64,000 bases of DNA from the NCBI GenBank assembly GCA_049587755.1, contig JBAVEN010000045.1, forward strand, positions 1-64,000, written 5' to 3'. A program made the translations under genes and the position numbers. Source of the stretch: Bog-375 sp049587755. Its GTDB lineage: Bacteria > Acidobacteriota > Terriglobia > Bryobacterales > Bryobacteraceae. This document shows positions 1 through 7,663 of the stretch, one piece after another. Position 1 is the first letter of the stretch. Every line of letters starts with the position of its first letter. The notes under the pieces are model-generated. The model worked only from the letters and a program-made list of their open reading frames with translations, had not been told where the DNA came from and made no database searches.

Positions 1-175
1 ACGGATAGCTATTATTGCCGCCCGCCGGATAACAGAGGGTAAGGAACGAATCGACCTGATATTGTCCGCCATCCAGCGGGCTCACATCAACGTAGTTTCT
101 ACTCGAATCATTGGGTGGCCGAAACGCACGGCGAAAGTCCGCGAAGCCCCGGCCACCCGCAACGCACCTATCGTT
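1..175 (-). other. Possible relic or partial reading frame at the left edge
   Basis: The minus strand has a frame open from a TGA at 176-178 to the window edge. Its translation includes stretches such as NYVDVSPLDGGQYQVDSF, which read like a secreted or surface protein rather than random GC-rich shadow. There is no ATG, only an internal GTG. It could be the degraded start of a gene continuing to the left, or chance. The opposite strand is also open here, but that frame has no ribosome binding site until 326. Nothing else is recognised in 176-325. Confidence 0.25.
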
Positions 176-325
176 TCATCCACTCCTCAAGCCCGTAGTG
201 TGCCCATCCCCGGCCGTAGGGCATCCCCGGCCCGCTCGCGATTATTCTCCATCACTCCCCAAGAAAAGCAAAATCGGTCAAGCGGTTCCGCACTCGCTGA
301 CTTACACTCTGGGTTGGAGGCAACC

Positions 326-691
326 ATGATCCTTTGGAGACGCGCCGCAGTGCTCGGCCTCTTGAGCTGGCTGATTCCGTTCGCCATCTCATTTCTGTTA
401 TTCCCGCTGAAGAAGCCCAACGCCGCGCTGTTCGAGACACTCATAAACCTGGTCTTGCTCCTCACCGGCGGGGCGCTGCTCAGCATCTATTTTCGAAACC
501 GGCCGGTCGCGCTGCGTGAAGCGGTACTGGTGGGAGCGCTCTGGGTCGGCATGAATCTTCTGTTCGACTACCCTATGTTCGCTTTTGGACCTATGAAGAT
601 GACAGTGTCGACATATTACTCTGAGATCGGCCTCAGCTACTTGGCCTTTCCGGCGCTTGCCTTCGTGGCCGCGCGCCTGGCGCGGCAATGA
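326..691 (+). CDS. Small four-helix integral membrane protein, function unknown
   Basis: A 121-residue protein with four hydrophobic segments at roughly residues 7-26, 32-54, 62-82 and 92-115, so probably an inner-membrane protein. No catalytic motif is visible. The frame is open upstream to position 2, but ATG 326 is preferred: it follows a GGAGG five bases upstream, and the upstream residues are low-complexity Arg/Pro/Ser as expected of non-coding GC-rich DNA. The stop codon overlaps the start of the AraC-type regulator gene (ATGA at 688-691), so the two are translationally coupled and the regulator may control or sense something related to this protein. Confidence 0.72.
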   Translation: MILWRRAAVLGLLSWLIPFAISFLLFPLKKPNAALFETLINLVLLLTGGALLSIYFRNRPVALREAVLVGALWVGMNLLFDYPMFAFGPMKMTVSTYYSEIGLSYLAFPALAFVAARLARQ

Positions 692-1569
692 AGGCGTCGA
701 CTGAGCAGGATTACTACCAGCGCATCGTCCGCACGCTGCTGTTCATCCAGGGGCATCTGGACGATGACTTGGAACTGGACCAGGTCGCTGCCGTGGCGGC
801 CTTTTCTCGATTCCACTTTGCGCGCATTTTCCGGGGCCTCGTCGGCGAAACGCTGAAAGAGTACATCCGGCGGTTGCGGTTGGAGCGCGCCGCCCGGAAC
901 CTCAAGCAGCGCGACGACCCCATCACTCAACTTGCGTTAGAAGCCGGATTTGAAACTCACGAATCCTTCACGAGGGCATTTGGAGCTATGTTCGGAATAC
1001 CACCTTCCACTTATCGTGCTGCGCACAAGCCTGCGACTGAGGCGGCCTCCGGCACTCATATAGACGATGTGGCGGGTTACCATCCGCCGGACTACGGGGA
1101 CGTTCCGCCGCCGGAGATCAAAGAACTCGCGCCGGTGCAGGTGGTTTTCCTGCGCCACGTGGGCCCCTACAACCAGGTCGGCGCCAGCTGGGGCCGGCTG
1201 ATGGCTTGGGCCGGAATGCGCGGCCTGCTCGGGCCGGGCTTGAAGATGTTTGGCATCGTGCATGACGATCCGGACGTGACGCCGGAAGACAAGATTCGCT
1301 ATGACGCCGCTGTGTCTGTGTCCCGCCCCGTCTTTCCCGATGGCGAATTCGGCGTGATGGAACTCGCCGGCGGCCGCTACGCCATTGCCACCCATCGTGG
1401 ACCGTACGAAGGGCTCGCGAAAGCCTACCAGCGCATCTATGGCGCATGGCTGCCGAAGAGCGGATATGAGCTGCGCGATGCGCCGGCCTTCGAGCAGTAC
1501 CTCAATTCACCTCAGACCACCAAGCCTGAAGATTTGCTGACCCTGATTCACGTGCCGGTTGTGGGATGA
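688..1569 (+). CDS. AraC-family transcriptional regulator with GyrI-like effector domain
   Basis: A 293-residue regulator. Residues about 8-112 form a double helix-turn-helix AraC DNA-binding domain (FSRFHFARIF and GFETHESFTRAFGAMFGIPP are the two typical recognition segments). Residues about 125-290 resemble the GyrI/SOUL-like small-molecule-binding domain of Rob- and BmrR-type regulators (VVFLRHVGPYNQVG; GRYAIATHRGPYEGL). The order is N-terminal HTH then GyrI-like domain, as in Rob/SoxS-type multidrug regulators. It overlaps the preceding membrane protein gene by four bases. The ligand and targets cannot be read from the sequence; a role in sensing hydrophobic compounds is inference from the family. 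Confidence 0.9.
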   Translation: MKASTEQDYYQRIVRTLLFIQGHLDDDLELDQVAAVAAFSRFHFARIFRGLVGETLKEYIRRLRLERAARNLKQRDDPITQLALEAGFETHESFTRAFGAMFGIPPSTYRAAHKPATEAASGTHIDDVAGYHPPDYGDVPPPEIKELAPVQVVFLRHVGPYNQVGASWGRLMAWAGMRGLLGPGLKMFGIVHDDPDVTPEDKIRYDAAVSVSRPVFPDGEFGVMELAGGRYAIATHRGPYEGLAKAYQRIYGAWLPKSGYELRDAPAFEQYLNSPQTTKPEDLLTLIHVPVVG

Positions 1570-1633
1570 TCTGGGGACCCGACGCCAGCCGCGACCGTCG
1601 CACCTGGGGCCGCTTTCGCGCTCCTGGTACCGG

Positions 1634-1692
1634 ACCGCTCCCTAACGGTCGCGGCTCTAACGCGCCTTCCGAGCCGCGACCGTGAGGGAGCG
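1634..1692. repeat. REP-like inverted repeat, family A copy 1
   Basis: Two near-identical arms face each other: 1636-1657 (CGCTCCCTAACGGTCGCGGC plus TC) and 1671-1692, with one mismatch over 22 bases and a 13-base loop. The left arm with its two upstream bases (1634-1657) is identical over 24 bases to 45452-45475. Related copies lie at 29489-29550 and 54191-54212, and a 12-base piece of the right arm recurs at 1587-1598. It lies between the convergent AraC and sulfatase-like genes and could also serve as a bidirectional terminator. Confidence 0.8.
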
Positions 1693-1735
1693 TTTGCCGG
1701 CGATTGGCTAGGTTATCCTCCGACAAGCTCCGAGT

Positions 1736-2914
1736 CTAACTGGCGTATTGCCGCTTCCACTGGGCAAGCTCGCCACTTAGCGTGTTCTTCACGCTGATGT
1801 ATTGGTCGTTGTCGATTTGATTGGTGCGCTCGCCGGAATCGGCGGGCAGGTCGAACAACTCATTCGGGCCCTTGCCATCATCGCGTATGACTAAGTTGTA
1901 CCGTTCGGTGCGCGCCATCGCGGTGTTGCGATACTGGCCGAACAAAGTGTTCCGCCAAGTCTGCTTTTTGGGGAGGCGCTTTCCGGTGGCCAACCGTAAG
2001 TAACTGCGGCCGCATAAGTTGTGGCTGGGTACAGTGGCCGAAACCAGATCGCAGAGAGTGGGCAGCAAGTCATAGGTGCTCACTAACTCCATCCGCTCTT
2101 CCTGCGCCGGCACGCGGCCCGGCCAGGACCACAGCAGCGGCACGCGGACCGATTCGTCGTACATATTGACCAGCTCGGAAGCGTCGCCGGCGTCCCATAA
2201 GCCGTGGCGCCCCAGCAGCGAGCCGCACGTGGAGGTGAACACCACCAGCGTACGATCCAGCAGTTGTTTCTGAAAAATCCTGCCGGTGAGCGCGCCCACG
2301 CTGTCATCCATCATGGAGATGGCAGCCGCTACTTTGCGCAGGTTCGCCACGCGATTGGCCAGCAGTTCCTTGCCGCTCCGCGCGTTGGCGGCGGCAGGCT
2401 CCACGCTGTAATTGTCGAATCTCTCGTTTCGGTATAAGTCCAGATACTTCGACGGAATGTCACCGTACGGGAGTTCGAGGGCGGAGTAGCGAACGCTGAG
2501 AAAGAATGGTGCTCCGTCTTTGGGCTGGTCGATCAGCGCCGGTGCGCCCTCGGGTCCGGCGCTGTGGCATGCGTAACCTGCCCCGGCCAGCACTTTTTCC
2601 AGCGTGGTATCGGCGGCCGAAATCGTCCCCGCATTCCCGAGCTGCATCGGGCTGCGCCCCGTCATCAGAGAGGCGAATCCGGGTGCCGCGGCGGGGGCCG
2701 CGGTGAAGTGGTTCAGGAAATGGGTCCCCATCTGCCCCAGCCGGGTCAGGTTCGGCGTTTTCACTTCTTTGTTGCCGTAAGTGCTCATCATCCACGAGGG
2801 CAGGTCGTCGGTCACCAACAACAAAATGTTGGGGCGCTCCTCGACAACCTTTTTGGCGGCGAAAGCGGGCAAGGCAAGGCTGCTCGCGAGAAAGTGGCGG
2901 CGGGAAATGGGCAT
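1736..2914 (-). CDS. Exported sulfatase-fold protein with degenerate active site
   Basis: A 392-residue member of the alkaline phosphatase/sulfatase superfamily. The N-terminus has a twin-arginine-like signal (SRRHFLASS), so export is likely. The fold landmarks are clear: PNILLLVTDDLP (metal Asp36-Asp37), TPNLTRLGQMG, FASLMTGR, LGRHGLWD and ESVRVPLLWSWPG. The catalytic residues are not. The C-x-P-x-R formylglycine motif before TGR reads A76-A-P-G-F80, the TSDHG metal motif reads TSTCG (227-231), and no histidine is seen after PFFLSVRY. It is also shorter than most arylsulfatases. I infer a pseudoenzyme, perhaps a binding protein; sulfate ester hydrolysis is unlikely. The neighbouring gene on the same strand is a glycosyltransferase-methyltransferase fusion 109 bp upstream. 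Confidence 0.85.
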   Translation of the reverse strand: MPISRRHFLASSLALPAFAAKKVVEERPNILLLVTDDLPSWMMSTYGNKEVKTPNLTRLGQMGTHFLNHFTAAPAAAPGFASLMTGRSPMQLGNAGTISAADTTLEKVLAGAGYACHSAGPEGAPALIDQPKDGAPFFLSVRYSALELPYGDIPSKYLDLYRNERFDNYSVEPAAANARSGKELLANRVANLRKVAAAISMMDDSVGALTGRIFQKQLLDRTLVVFTSTCGSLLGRHGLWDAGDASELVNMYDESVRVPLLWSWPGRVPAQEERMELVSTYDLLPTLCDLVSATVPSHNLCGRSYLRLATGKRLPKKQTWRNTLFGQYRNTAMARTERYNLVIRDDGKGPNELFDLPADSGERTNQIDNDQYISVKNTLSGELAQWKRQYAS

Positions 2915-3022
2915 GGCTCACTAACAGTATAGTTGTCTTGCGCGGCATCGGCGGGGAAACCGGGCGCAACAAGCGGCGCCGCGCCGGCGGTCGCCATCAG
3001 CGATCGCGTGCCTCGCAAGCGT

Positions 3023-4441
3023 TCAACCGGCGCGATCCCGGTTGCGCGCCACGGCGATGAGAGATAGTCCCGGCCACGGCATCACCGCGTCCAGCCGGCT
3101 CCAGACCCACACCGTCTTGTCGAAAACCTTAAGCACCAGTTTGCTGATTCTTTGCGCCCGCAGGATGCGGCTGTAAATCCACCACGGTAGAGTGCCGGCC
3201 TTGTTGAGCTGATAAGCCCGTTCCAGCGCAAAGCCGTGGGCCTCGAGCAAGCGCGCCAATTCTGCTTTGTTGTAGCGGCGCAAGTGTCCGAGCCGCGCAT
3301 CCAGGCTGCCGAAAAGGCTCAACCCATTCGGCACCAGCACCAGCAATGTGCCGCCGTCCTTCAGCACGCCGCGCAGGAAATCGAGCAGCACACAGGGTTG
3401 TTCCAGGTATTCCAAGACGTTGACGCACAAAACCGTGTCGAAGCTGGCATCCAGGTTGCCGAGGCCGCCCGGCTGTTCCGGATCGAAATGCTGCACCACC
3501 ACGTGCGGCGTTCGCAGGAACCGGTTATTGAGAGCGTGCAGGTGCAGAGCGTCTTTTTCGGCAGCCACGTAGAGGGTGCGCCGCCCCATCAACCGGCCCG
3601 CGATATTGCCGATGCCGGCCCCGATTTCGAGCACCGTATCGCCCACGTGCGGGCGCAACTTGCGCGCCAGCCAGGCTATATATTGCGGCGTGCCGGTCAA
3701 ATTGTCGAGCACGCCCCGCCCATACGGCGCCGCATACAAATCGTCGATCAACCAGAATCTCAGAATCACGCCCAGCGCTTTGAAGCCGTCTTTCCAGCCG
3801 ATCTTCTTGCCTTCCTCGTAAGTCCGTCCGTGATAGCTGATCGGAACCTCATAAATGCGCAGCTTCCGCTTGGCGCACTTCATCACGATCTCCGGTTCGA
3901 AACCGAAGCGGTCTGAGCGGATAGGAATGCTCTTCAGCAGATCGGTGCGAAAAACTTTGTAGCAGGTCTCCATGTCCGTCAGGTTCAAATTGCAGAACAT
4001 GTTCGAAACCAGCGTCAAGCCCTTGTTGAGCATCGAGTGCCAGAACGGCAAAACGCGGCTCTGTTCGCCGGCCATGTAGCGCGAGCCAAAAACCGCGTCG
4101 GCGCGGCCGTCCAGCAGCGGACGCAGCAGGCGCGGATATTCGGACGGATCGTACTCCAGGTCGGCATCCTGAATGATGGCGAAGTCTCCGCTCGCTTTCT
4201 CGATCGCCGTGCGCACCGCGGCGCCTTTGCCGCCATTGCGCTCGTGCCGGTAGAGCTGGATCTGCGGAAACGAGCCGGCCAGCCGCTCCAGGATGGCGTA
4301 GGTGCCGTCGGTGGAACAGTCGTCCACAATCACTAACTCGCGCTCCATATCTTCCGGAATCGGTGCCGCCAGCACTTGAGAAATGCAGCGCTCCACCATG
4401 GTGCGCTCGTTGTACACCGGCATCAGAATCGAAAGCTTCAT
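3023..4441 (-). CDS. Fusion of family 2 glycosyltransferase and SAM-dependent methyltransferase
   Basis: A 472-residue two-domain protein. Residues 1-235 are a GT-A family 2 glycosyltransferase of the dolichyl-phosphate-mannose-synthase/DPG-synthase type: ILMPVYNE, VIVDDCSTDGT (Asp40-Asp41), NGGKGAAVR, and the D-x-D metal motif QDADLEYD (Asp92-Asp94). Residues about 245-450 are a class I methyltransferase: motif I TVLEIGAGIG (269-278) and FDTVLCVNVLEYLEQP. No transmembrane segment is evident, so it probably acts at the cytoplasmic face on polyprenyl-phosphate or glycan substrates. The pairing suggests that a transferred sugar, or the lipid acceptor, is methylated in the same pathway. The acceptor is unknown. 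Confidence 0.9.
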   Translation of the reverse strand: MKLSILMPVYNERTMVERCISQVLAAPIPEDMERELVIVDDCSTDGTYAILERLAGSFPQIQLYRHERNGGKGAAVRTAIEKASGDFAIIQDADLEYDPSEYPRLLRPLLDGRADAVFGSRYMAGEQSRVLPFWHSMLNKGLTLVSNMFCNLNLTDMETCYKVFRTDLLKSIPIRSDRFGFEPEIVMKCAKRKLRIYEVPISYHGRTYEEGKKIGWKDGFKALGVILRFWLIDDLYAAPYGRGVLDNLTGTPQYIAWLARKLRPHVGDTVLEIGAGIGNIAGRLMGRRTLYVAAEKDALHLHALNNRFLRTPHVVVQHFDPEQPGGLGNLDASFDTVLCVNVLEYLEQPCVLLDFLRGVLKDGGTLLVLVPNGLSLFGSLDARLGHLRRYNKAELARLLEAHGFALERAYQLNKAGTLPWWIYSRILRAQRISKLVLKVFDKTVWVWSRLDAVMPWPGLSLIAVARNRDRAG

Positions 4442-4486
4442 CGAGAGTACAGAGGATGCGCAATATCGATATGGGAACCGGGGGCT

Positions 4487-4640
4487 GGCTTTGTATCAGG
4501 GCACGGCTTCAGCCGGGCCACGACACATCGGCAGCCAAAGGCTTTAGCCACTGAAGCCTTCCGGAGCCCGCAGGGGCTGAAGCCCGAACCTTTCTCCCGA
4601 TCCTCCGGCACGGCTGAAGCCATGCCCTTGATACAAAGCC
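4487..4640. repeat. 154-bp element with 28-29-nt terminal inverted repeats
   Basis: The left end 4487-4514 starts GGCTTTGTATCAGGGCACGG and the right end 4612-4640 is its reverse complement apart from one extra base and one substitution. Inside are further hairpins: AAGGCTT/AAGCCTT (4538-4544 with 4554-4560) and GGGCT/AGCCC (4574-4578 with 4581-4585). No protein is encoded. The structure fits a non-autonomous MITE or a complex REP element. It sits in the divergent region between the glycosyltransferase fusion gene and nadE, so it could influence either promoter. Confidence 0.75.
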
Positions 4641-4783
4641 TCGCGATAGAGCAAAGCCTTGTGTACCCCTATACTCAGATTCATGCGCATTCACTAGGAA
4701 TCGGGAGCTTCGCCATTTCCGGGTCGCGCACCCGAATACAGAGTCTAGCAGAGGTTGGAGGCCGCTTCTTGCGATAATCGAAG

Positions 4784-6436
4784 TTGGCGGTTGTTCCCTT
4801 GCGAATCGCGCTGCTCCAGATCGACACAACCCCCGGCGACCTGGCCGGCAATGCCCGGCGAATCATCGAAGGCGCCATGCGCGCCCGGAAGCGGAACGCC
4901 GACCTGGTGGTCACCACCGAGCTGGCGCTGATGGGATACCTGCCGCGCGACTTGCTGCTGAGCGCGGGCTTCATTCGCCAAGGCAGGGAGATGCTGGTCC
5001 AGATAGCCTGCGCTATAACGGGCGGGCCGGCCCTGCTGGTTGGTGTTGCCACGCCCAACGACGCCGATAGCGGGCGTCCGCTGTTCAATAGCGCGGTGCT
5101 ACTGGAGGACGGCCGTGTCGGGCCGGCCTTCCACAAGACTTTGCTGCCCACCTACGACGTCTTCGACGAAGACCGCTATTTCCAACCTGCGGCCGGCCCG
5201 CAGGTTCTCGATTGGCATGGCCGGCGCCTCGGCATCAGCATTTGCGAAGACGTTTGGAACGATCGCAATTTCTGGCAGCGCCGCCGCTACCAGCGGGACC
5301 CCATTGAGACGCTGGTGGCCGCCGGCTCGCAAGCCATTCTCAATCTCTCGGCCTCGCCCTTCTGGGTGGGCAAGCAGCTCCTCCGCCAAGACATGCTCAG
5401 CCACATGGCGCGGCGGCACGGCCTGCCGCTGATAGCGGTAAACCAGGTAGGCGGGAACGACGACCTTCTCTTCGACGGCCGCAGTTGCGCGTTCGATGCC
5501 GCCGGCCGCCTGTTCGCCCGCGCCAGGGGGTTCGACGAAGATCTGATTGTGGTGGACCTGGACGCCGCCACGGGCCAGATCGCCGACGACGATTTCACCC
5601 CCGAGGCGGAGATCTGGAACGCGCTGGTGATGGGCGTGCGGGATTACGCCTGCAAGACCCATTTTCGCCAGGCGCTGCTCGGACTCTCCGGCGGCATCGA
5701 TTCCGCGCTCACCGCGGCCATCGCCAGCCAGGCGCTCTCGCCGGACAACGTGCTCGGCGTGCTGATGCCATCCCGCTACTCGAGCCGCAGCAGCGTCGAC
5801 GATGCGCTCGAGCTGGCCCGCAACCTGGGCATTCGCACCATGACCTTGCCGATCACCGGCATCATGCAAACCTACGACGCCGCGCTGGCCGAGCCCTTTC
5901 ACGATCTGCCCCGCGACGTCACCGAGGAAAACATTCAATCGCGCATCCGCGGCAACCTGCTGATGGCCCTTTCCAATAAGTTCGGTTCCCTGCTGCTCAC
6001 CACCGGCAATAAATCGGAATTGGCGGTAGGTTACTGCACCCTGTACGGCGACATGAATGGCGGCCTGGCGGTGATTGCTGACCTGCCCAAGATGATGGTC
6101 TATCGCGTCGCGCGATGGCGTAACCAGTGCCGGCACGACATTCCGGATAGCATTTTCACCAAGCCGCCCTCGGCGGAGCTGCGGCCCAATCAGACCGACC
6201 AGGACTCGCTGCCGCCTTACGAACTGCTCGATCAGATCCTCGAGCTGCACGTGGAACAATCGCAGTCCGCCGAAGAGATCATCGCCAAGGGTTTTCCGGA
6301 AGCCGATGTGCGGCGCGTGCTGCGGCTGGTGCGCAACGCCGAGTTCAAACGCAAACAGGCTGCGCCCGTGCTGAAAGTGACTTCGCGCGCATTCGGAACC
6401 GGCTGGCGCATGCCGATCGCGTGCGGCGACGCTTGA
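4784..6436 (+). CDS. nadE: Glutamine-dependent NAD+ synthetase
   Basis: Cytoplasmic enzyme for the last step of NAD+ synthesis: it amidates deamido-NAD+ using glutamine and ATP. The 550 residues show an N-terminal nitrilase-fold glutaminase (about 5-270) with catalytic triad Glu46 (TTELALMGY), Lys118 (FHKTLLPTYDVFDE) and Cys154 (ISICEDVWND), then an ammonia-dependent synthetase domain with the P-loop SGGIDS at 302-307 and NKSELAVGYCTLYGD. Full length for the bacterial two-domain type. The start is uncertain: TTG 4784 or TTG 4799; neither has a strong Shine-Dalgarno. A GATAAT at 4773-4778 could be a -10 box giving a nearly leaderless message. Confidence 0.96.
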   Translation: MAVVPLRIALLQIDTTPGDLAGNARRIIEGAMRARKRNADLVVTTELALMGYLPRDLLLSAGFIRQGREMLVQIACAITGGPALLVGVATPNDADSGRPLFNSAVLLEDGRVGPAFHKTLLPTYDVFDEDRYFQPAAGPQVLDWHGRRLGISICEDVWNDRNFWQRRRYQRDPIETLVAAGSQAILNLSASPFWVGKQLLRQDMLSHMARRHGLPLIAVNQVGGNDDLLFDGRSCAFDAAGRLFARARGFDEDLIVVDLDAATGQIADDDFTPEAEIWNALVMGVRDYACKTHFRQALLGLSGGIDSALTAAIASQALSPDNVLGVLMPSRYSSRSSVDDALELARNLGIRTMTLPITGIMQTYDAALAEPFHDLPRDVTEENIQSRIRGNLLMALSNKFGSLLLTTGNKSELAVGYCTLYGDMNGGLAVIADLPKMMVYRVARWRNQCRHDIPDSIFTKPPSAELRPNQTDQDSLPPYELLDQILELHVEQSQSAEEIIAKGFPEADVRRVLRLVRNAEFKRKQAAPVLKVTSRAFGTGWRMPIACGDA

Positions 6437-6505
6437 TTGGTGGCGCAGGCCCCCGGCCTGCGAACCGCCGCTTACCGCTCCATCCCGCTGCTATCATGTG
6501 TTTTC

Positions 6506-7663
6506 ATGCGCGTGCCCTTGCTCGATGTGCGGCGCCAGAACCTTCCACTCGAGGCTGAACTATCGGCGGCCTTCGAGCGCGTCCTGCGCTCCGGCCAATT
6601 CATTCTCGGCGCCGAGGTGGAGCAGTTCGAAAGCGCGGCCGCCGCGATCGCCGGCGCCCGTTTCGGCATCGGCGTATCCTCCGGCACCGACGCAATCCTG
6701 ATCGCCCTGATGGCGCTCGCCATCGGTCCGGGCGACGAGGTGATCTGTCCTTCGTTCACCTTCTTCGCCACCGCCGGTTGCGTGGCGCGCGTGGGAGCGG
6801 TCCCGGTGTTTGTGGATTCCTGCGCCGAATGCTTCAATCTAGATCCAGCCGGAATCGAGCGCCTCATCACCCCGCGCACCAAAGCGATCATTCCGGTGCA
6901 CTTGTTCGGGCAGCCGGCCGATCTGGATGACATTTTGGAAGTGGCGCGACGGCACAACCTGGCCGTTATCGAAGACGCGGCGCAAGCGTTCGGCGCCGAA
7001 TACCGCGGCCGGCCGGTTGGCTCCATCGGCGAATTCGGCACCATCAGCTTTTTCCCGTCGAAGAATCTGGGCGCGCTCGGCGATGCCGGGCTGGTGGTGA
7101 CCAACGACCCGTCACTGGCGGAGAAAGCGCGGCGGCTGCGCAACCACGGGATGCATCCCAAGTACTTCCACAGCATGGTAGGCGGCAACTTCCGGCTGGA
7201 CGCGCTGCAGGCCGCGCTGCTGGCGGCGAAGCTTCCTCATCTGCCCGAATACACCGCGCGCCGCCAAAAGAACGCTGCGGAATACACCCGCGCTTTGGCC
7301 GGCGCGGCAACCGGAGCCGCCATCGCGATTTCGCCTCCGATGATTCATCCGGACCGCACCCACATCGCCAACCAGTACACCATCCGCGTGCGGCGCGGGC
7401 CCGCCTGGCGCCACCGCGAATCGCCGCGCGACGCTTTACGCCGCCGCCTGGTGGAACGCGGGATCGCCTCCGAAATCTATTATCCGCTGCCTTTGCACGC
7501 GCAGGAATGTTTCCTGGGATGCGGCCCGCACCCGGTGCTGCCCGTGGCCGAAGAGGCGGCGCGCGAAGTACTGAGCCTGCCTGTCTTCCCCGAGTTGACC
7601 GCGGAAGAAACCGCTTCGGTAGCGGCGGAGATCCTGCAGTTTGCGAGCGAGACCAATGGGTAA
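6506..7663 (+). CDS. DegT/DnrJ/EryC1/StrS-family sugar aminotransferase
   Basis: PLP-dependent aminotransferase of the family that makes amino-sugars for LPS, O-antigen or glycoproteins. The 385 residues include LLDVRRQN, SSGTDAILIALMAL, VICPSFTFFATAG, IEDAAQAFGA and the Schiff-base lysine Lys186 in SFFPSKNLGALGDAG, with C-terminal EIYYPLPLHAQECF and LPVFPELTAEE. The frame is open from 6437, but ATG 6506 fits the family N-terminus. It overlaps the heptose kinase start by eight bases, which puts it in the operon aminotransferase-kinase-phosphatase. The nucleotide-sugar substrate cannot be read; 3-amino or 4-amino deoxyhexose are the usual products. Confidence 0.92.
   Translation: MRVPLLDVRRQNLPLEAELSAAFERVLRSGQFILGAEVEQFESAAAAIAGARFGIGVSSGTDAILIALMALAIGPGDEVICPSFTFFATAGCVARVGAVPVFVDSCAECFNLDPAGIERLITPRTKAIIPVHLFGQPADLDDILEVARRHNLAVIEDAAQAFGAEYRGRPVGSIGEFGTISFFPSKNLGALGDAGLVVTNDPSLAEKARRLRNHGMHPKYFHSMVGGNFRLDALQAALLAAKLPHLPEYTARRQKNAAEYTRALAGAATGAAIAISPPMIHPDRTHIANQYTIRVRRGPAWRHRESPRDALRRRLVERGIASEIYYPLPLHAQECFLGCGPHPVLPVAEEAAREVLSLPVFPELTAEETASVAAEILQFASETNG

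Noticed and set aside
1736..2914. Functional link between the sulfatase-like protein and the FGE-type gene at 63.7 kb
   Set aside because: The sulfatase-like protein lacks the cysteine that an FGE would modify, and the genes are 61 kb apart.
5099..6259. 386-codon open frame antisense to nadE
   Set aside because: Shadow of a GC-rich gene; composition of Gln/Arg/His/Gly without family resemblance. The plus strand encodes an intact NAD+ synthetase.
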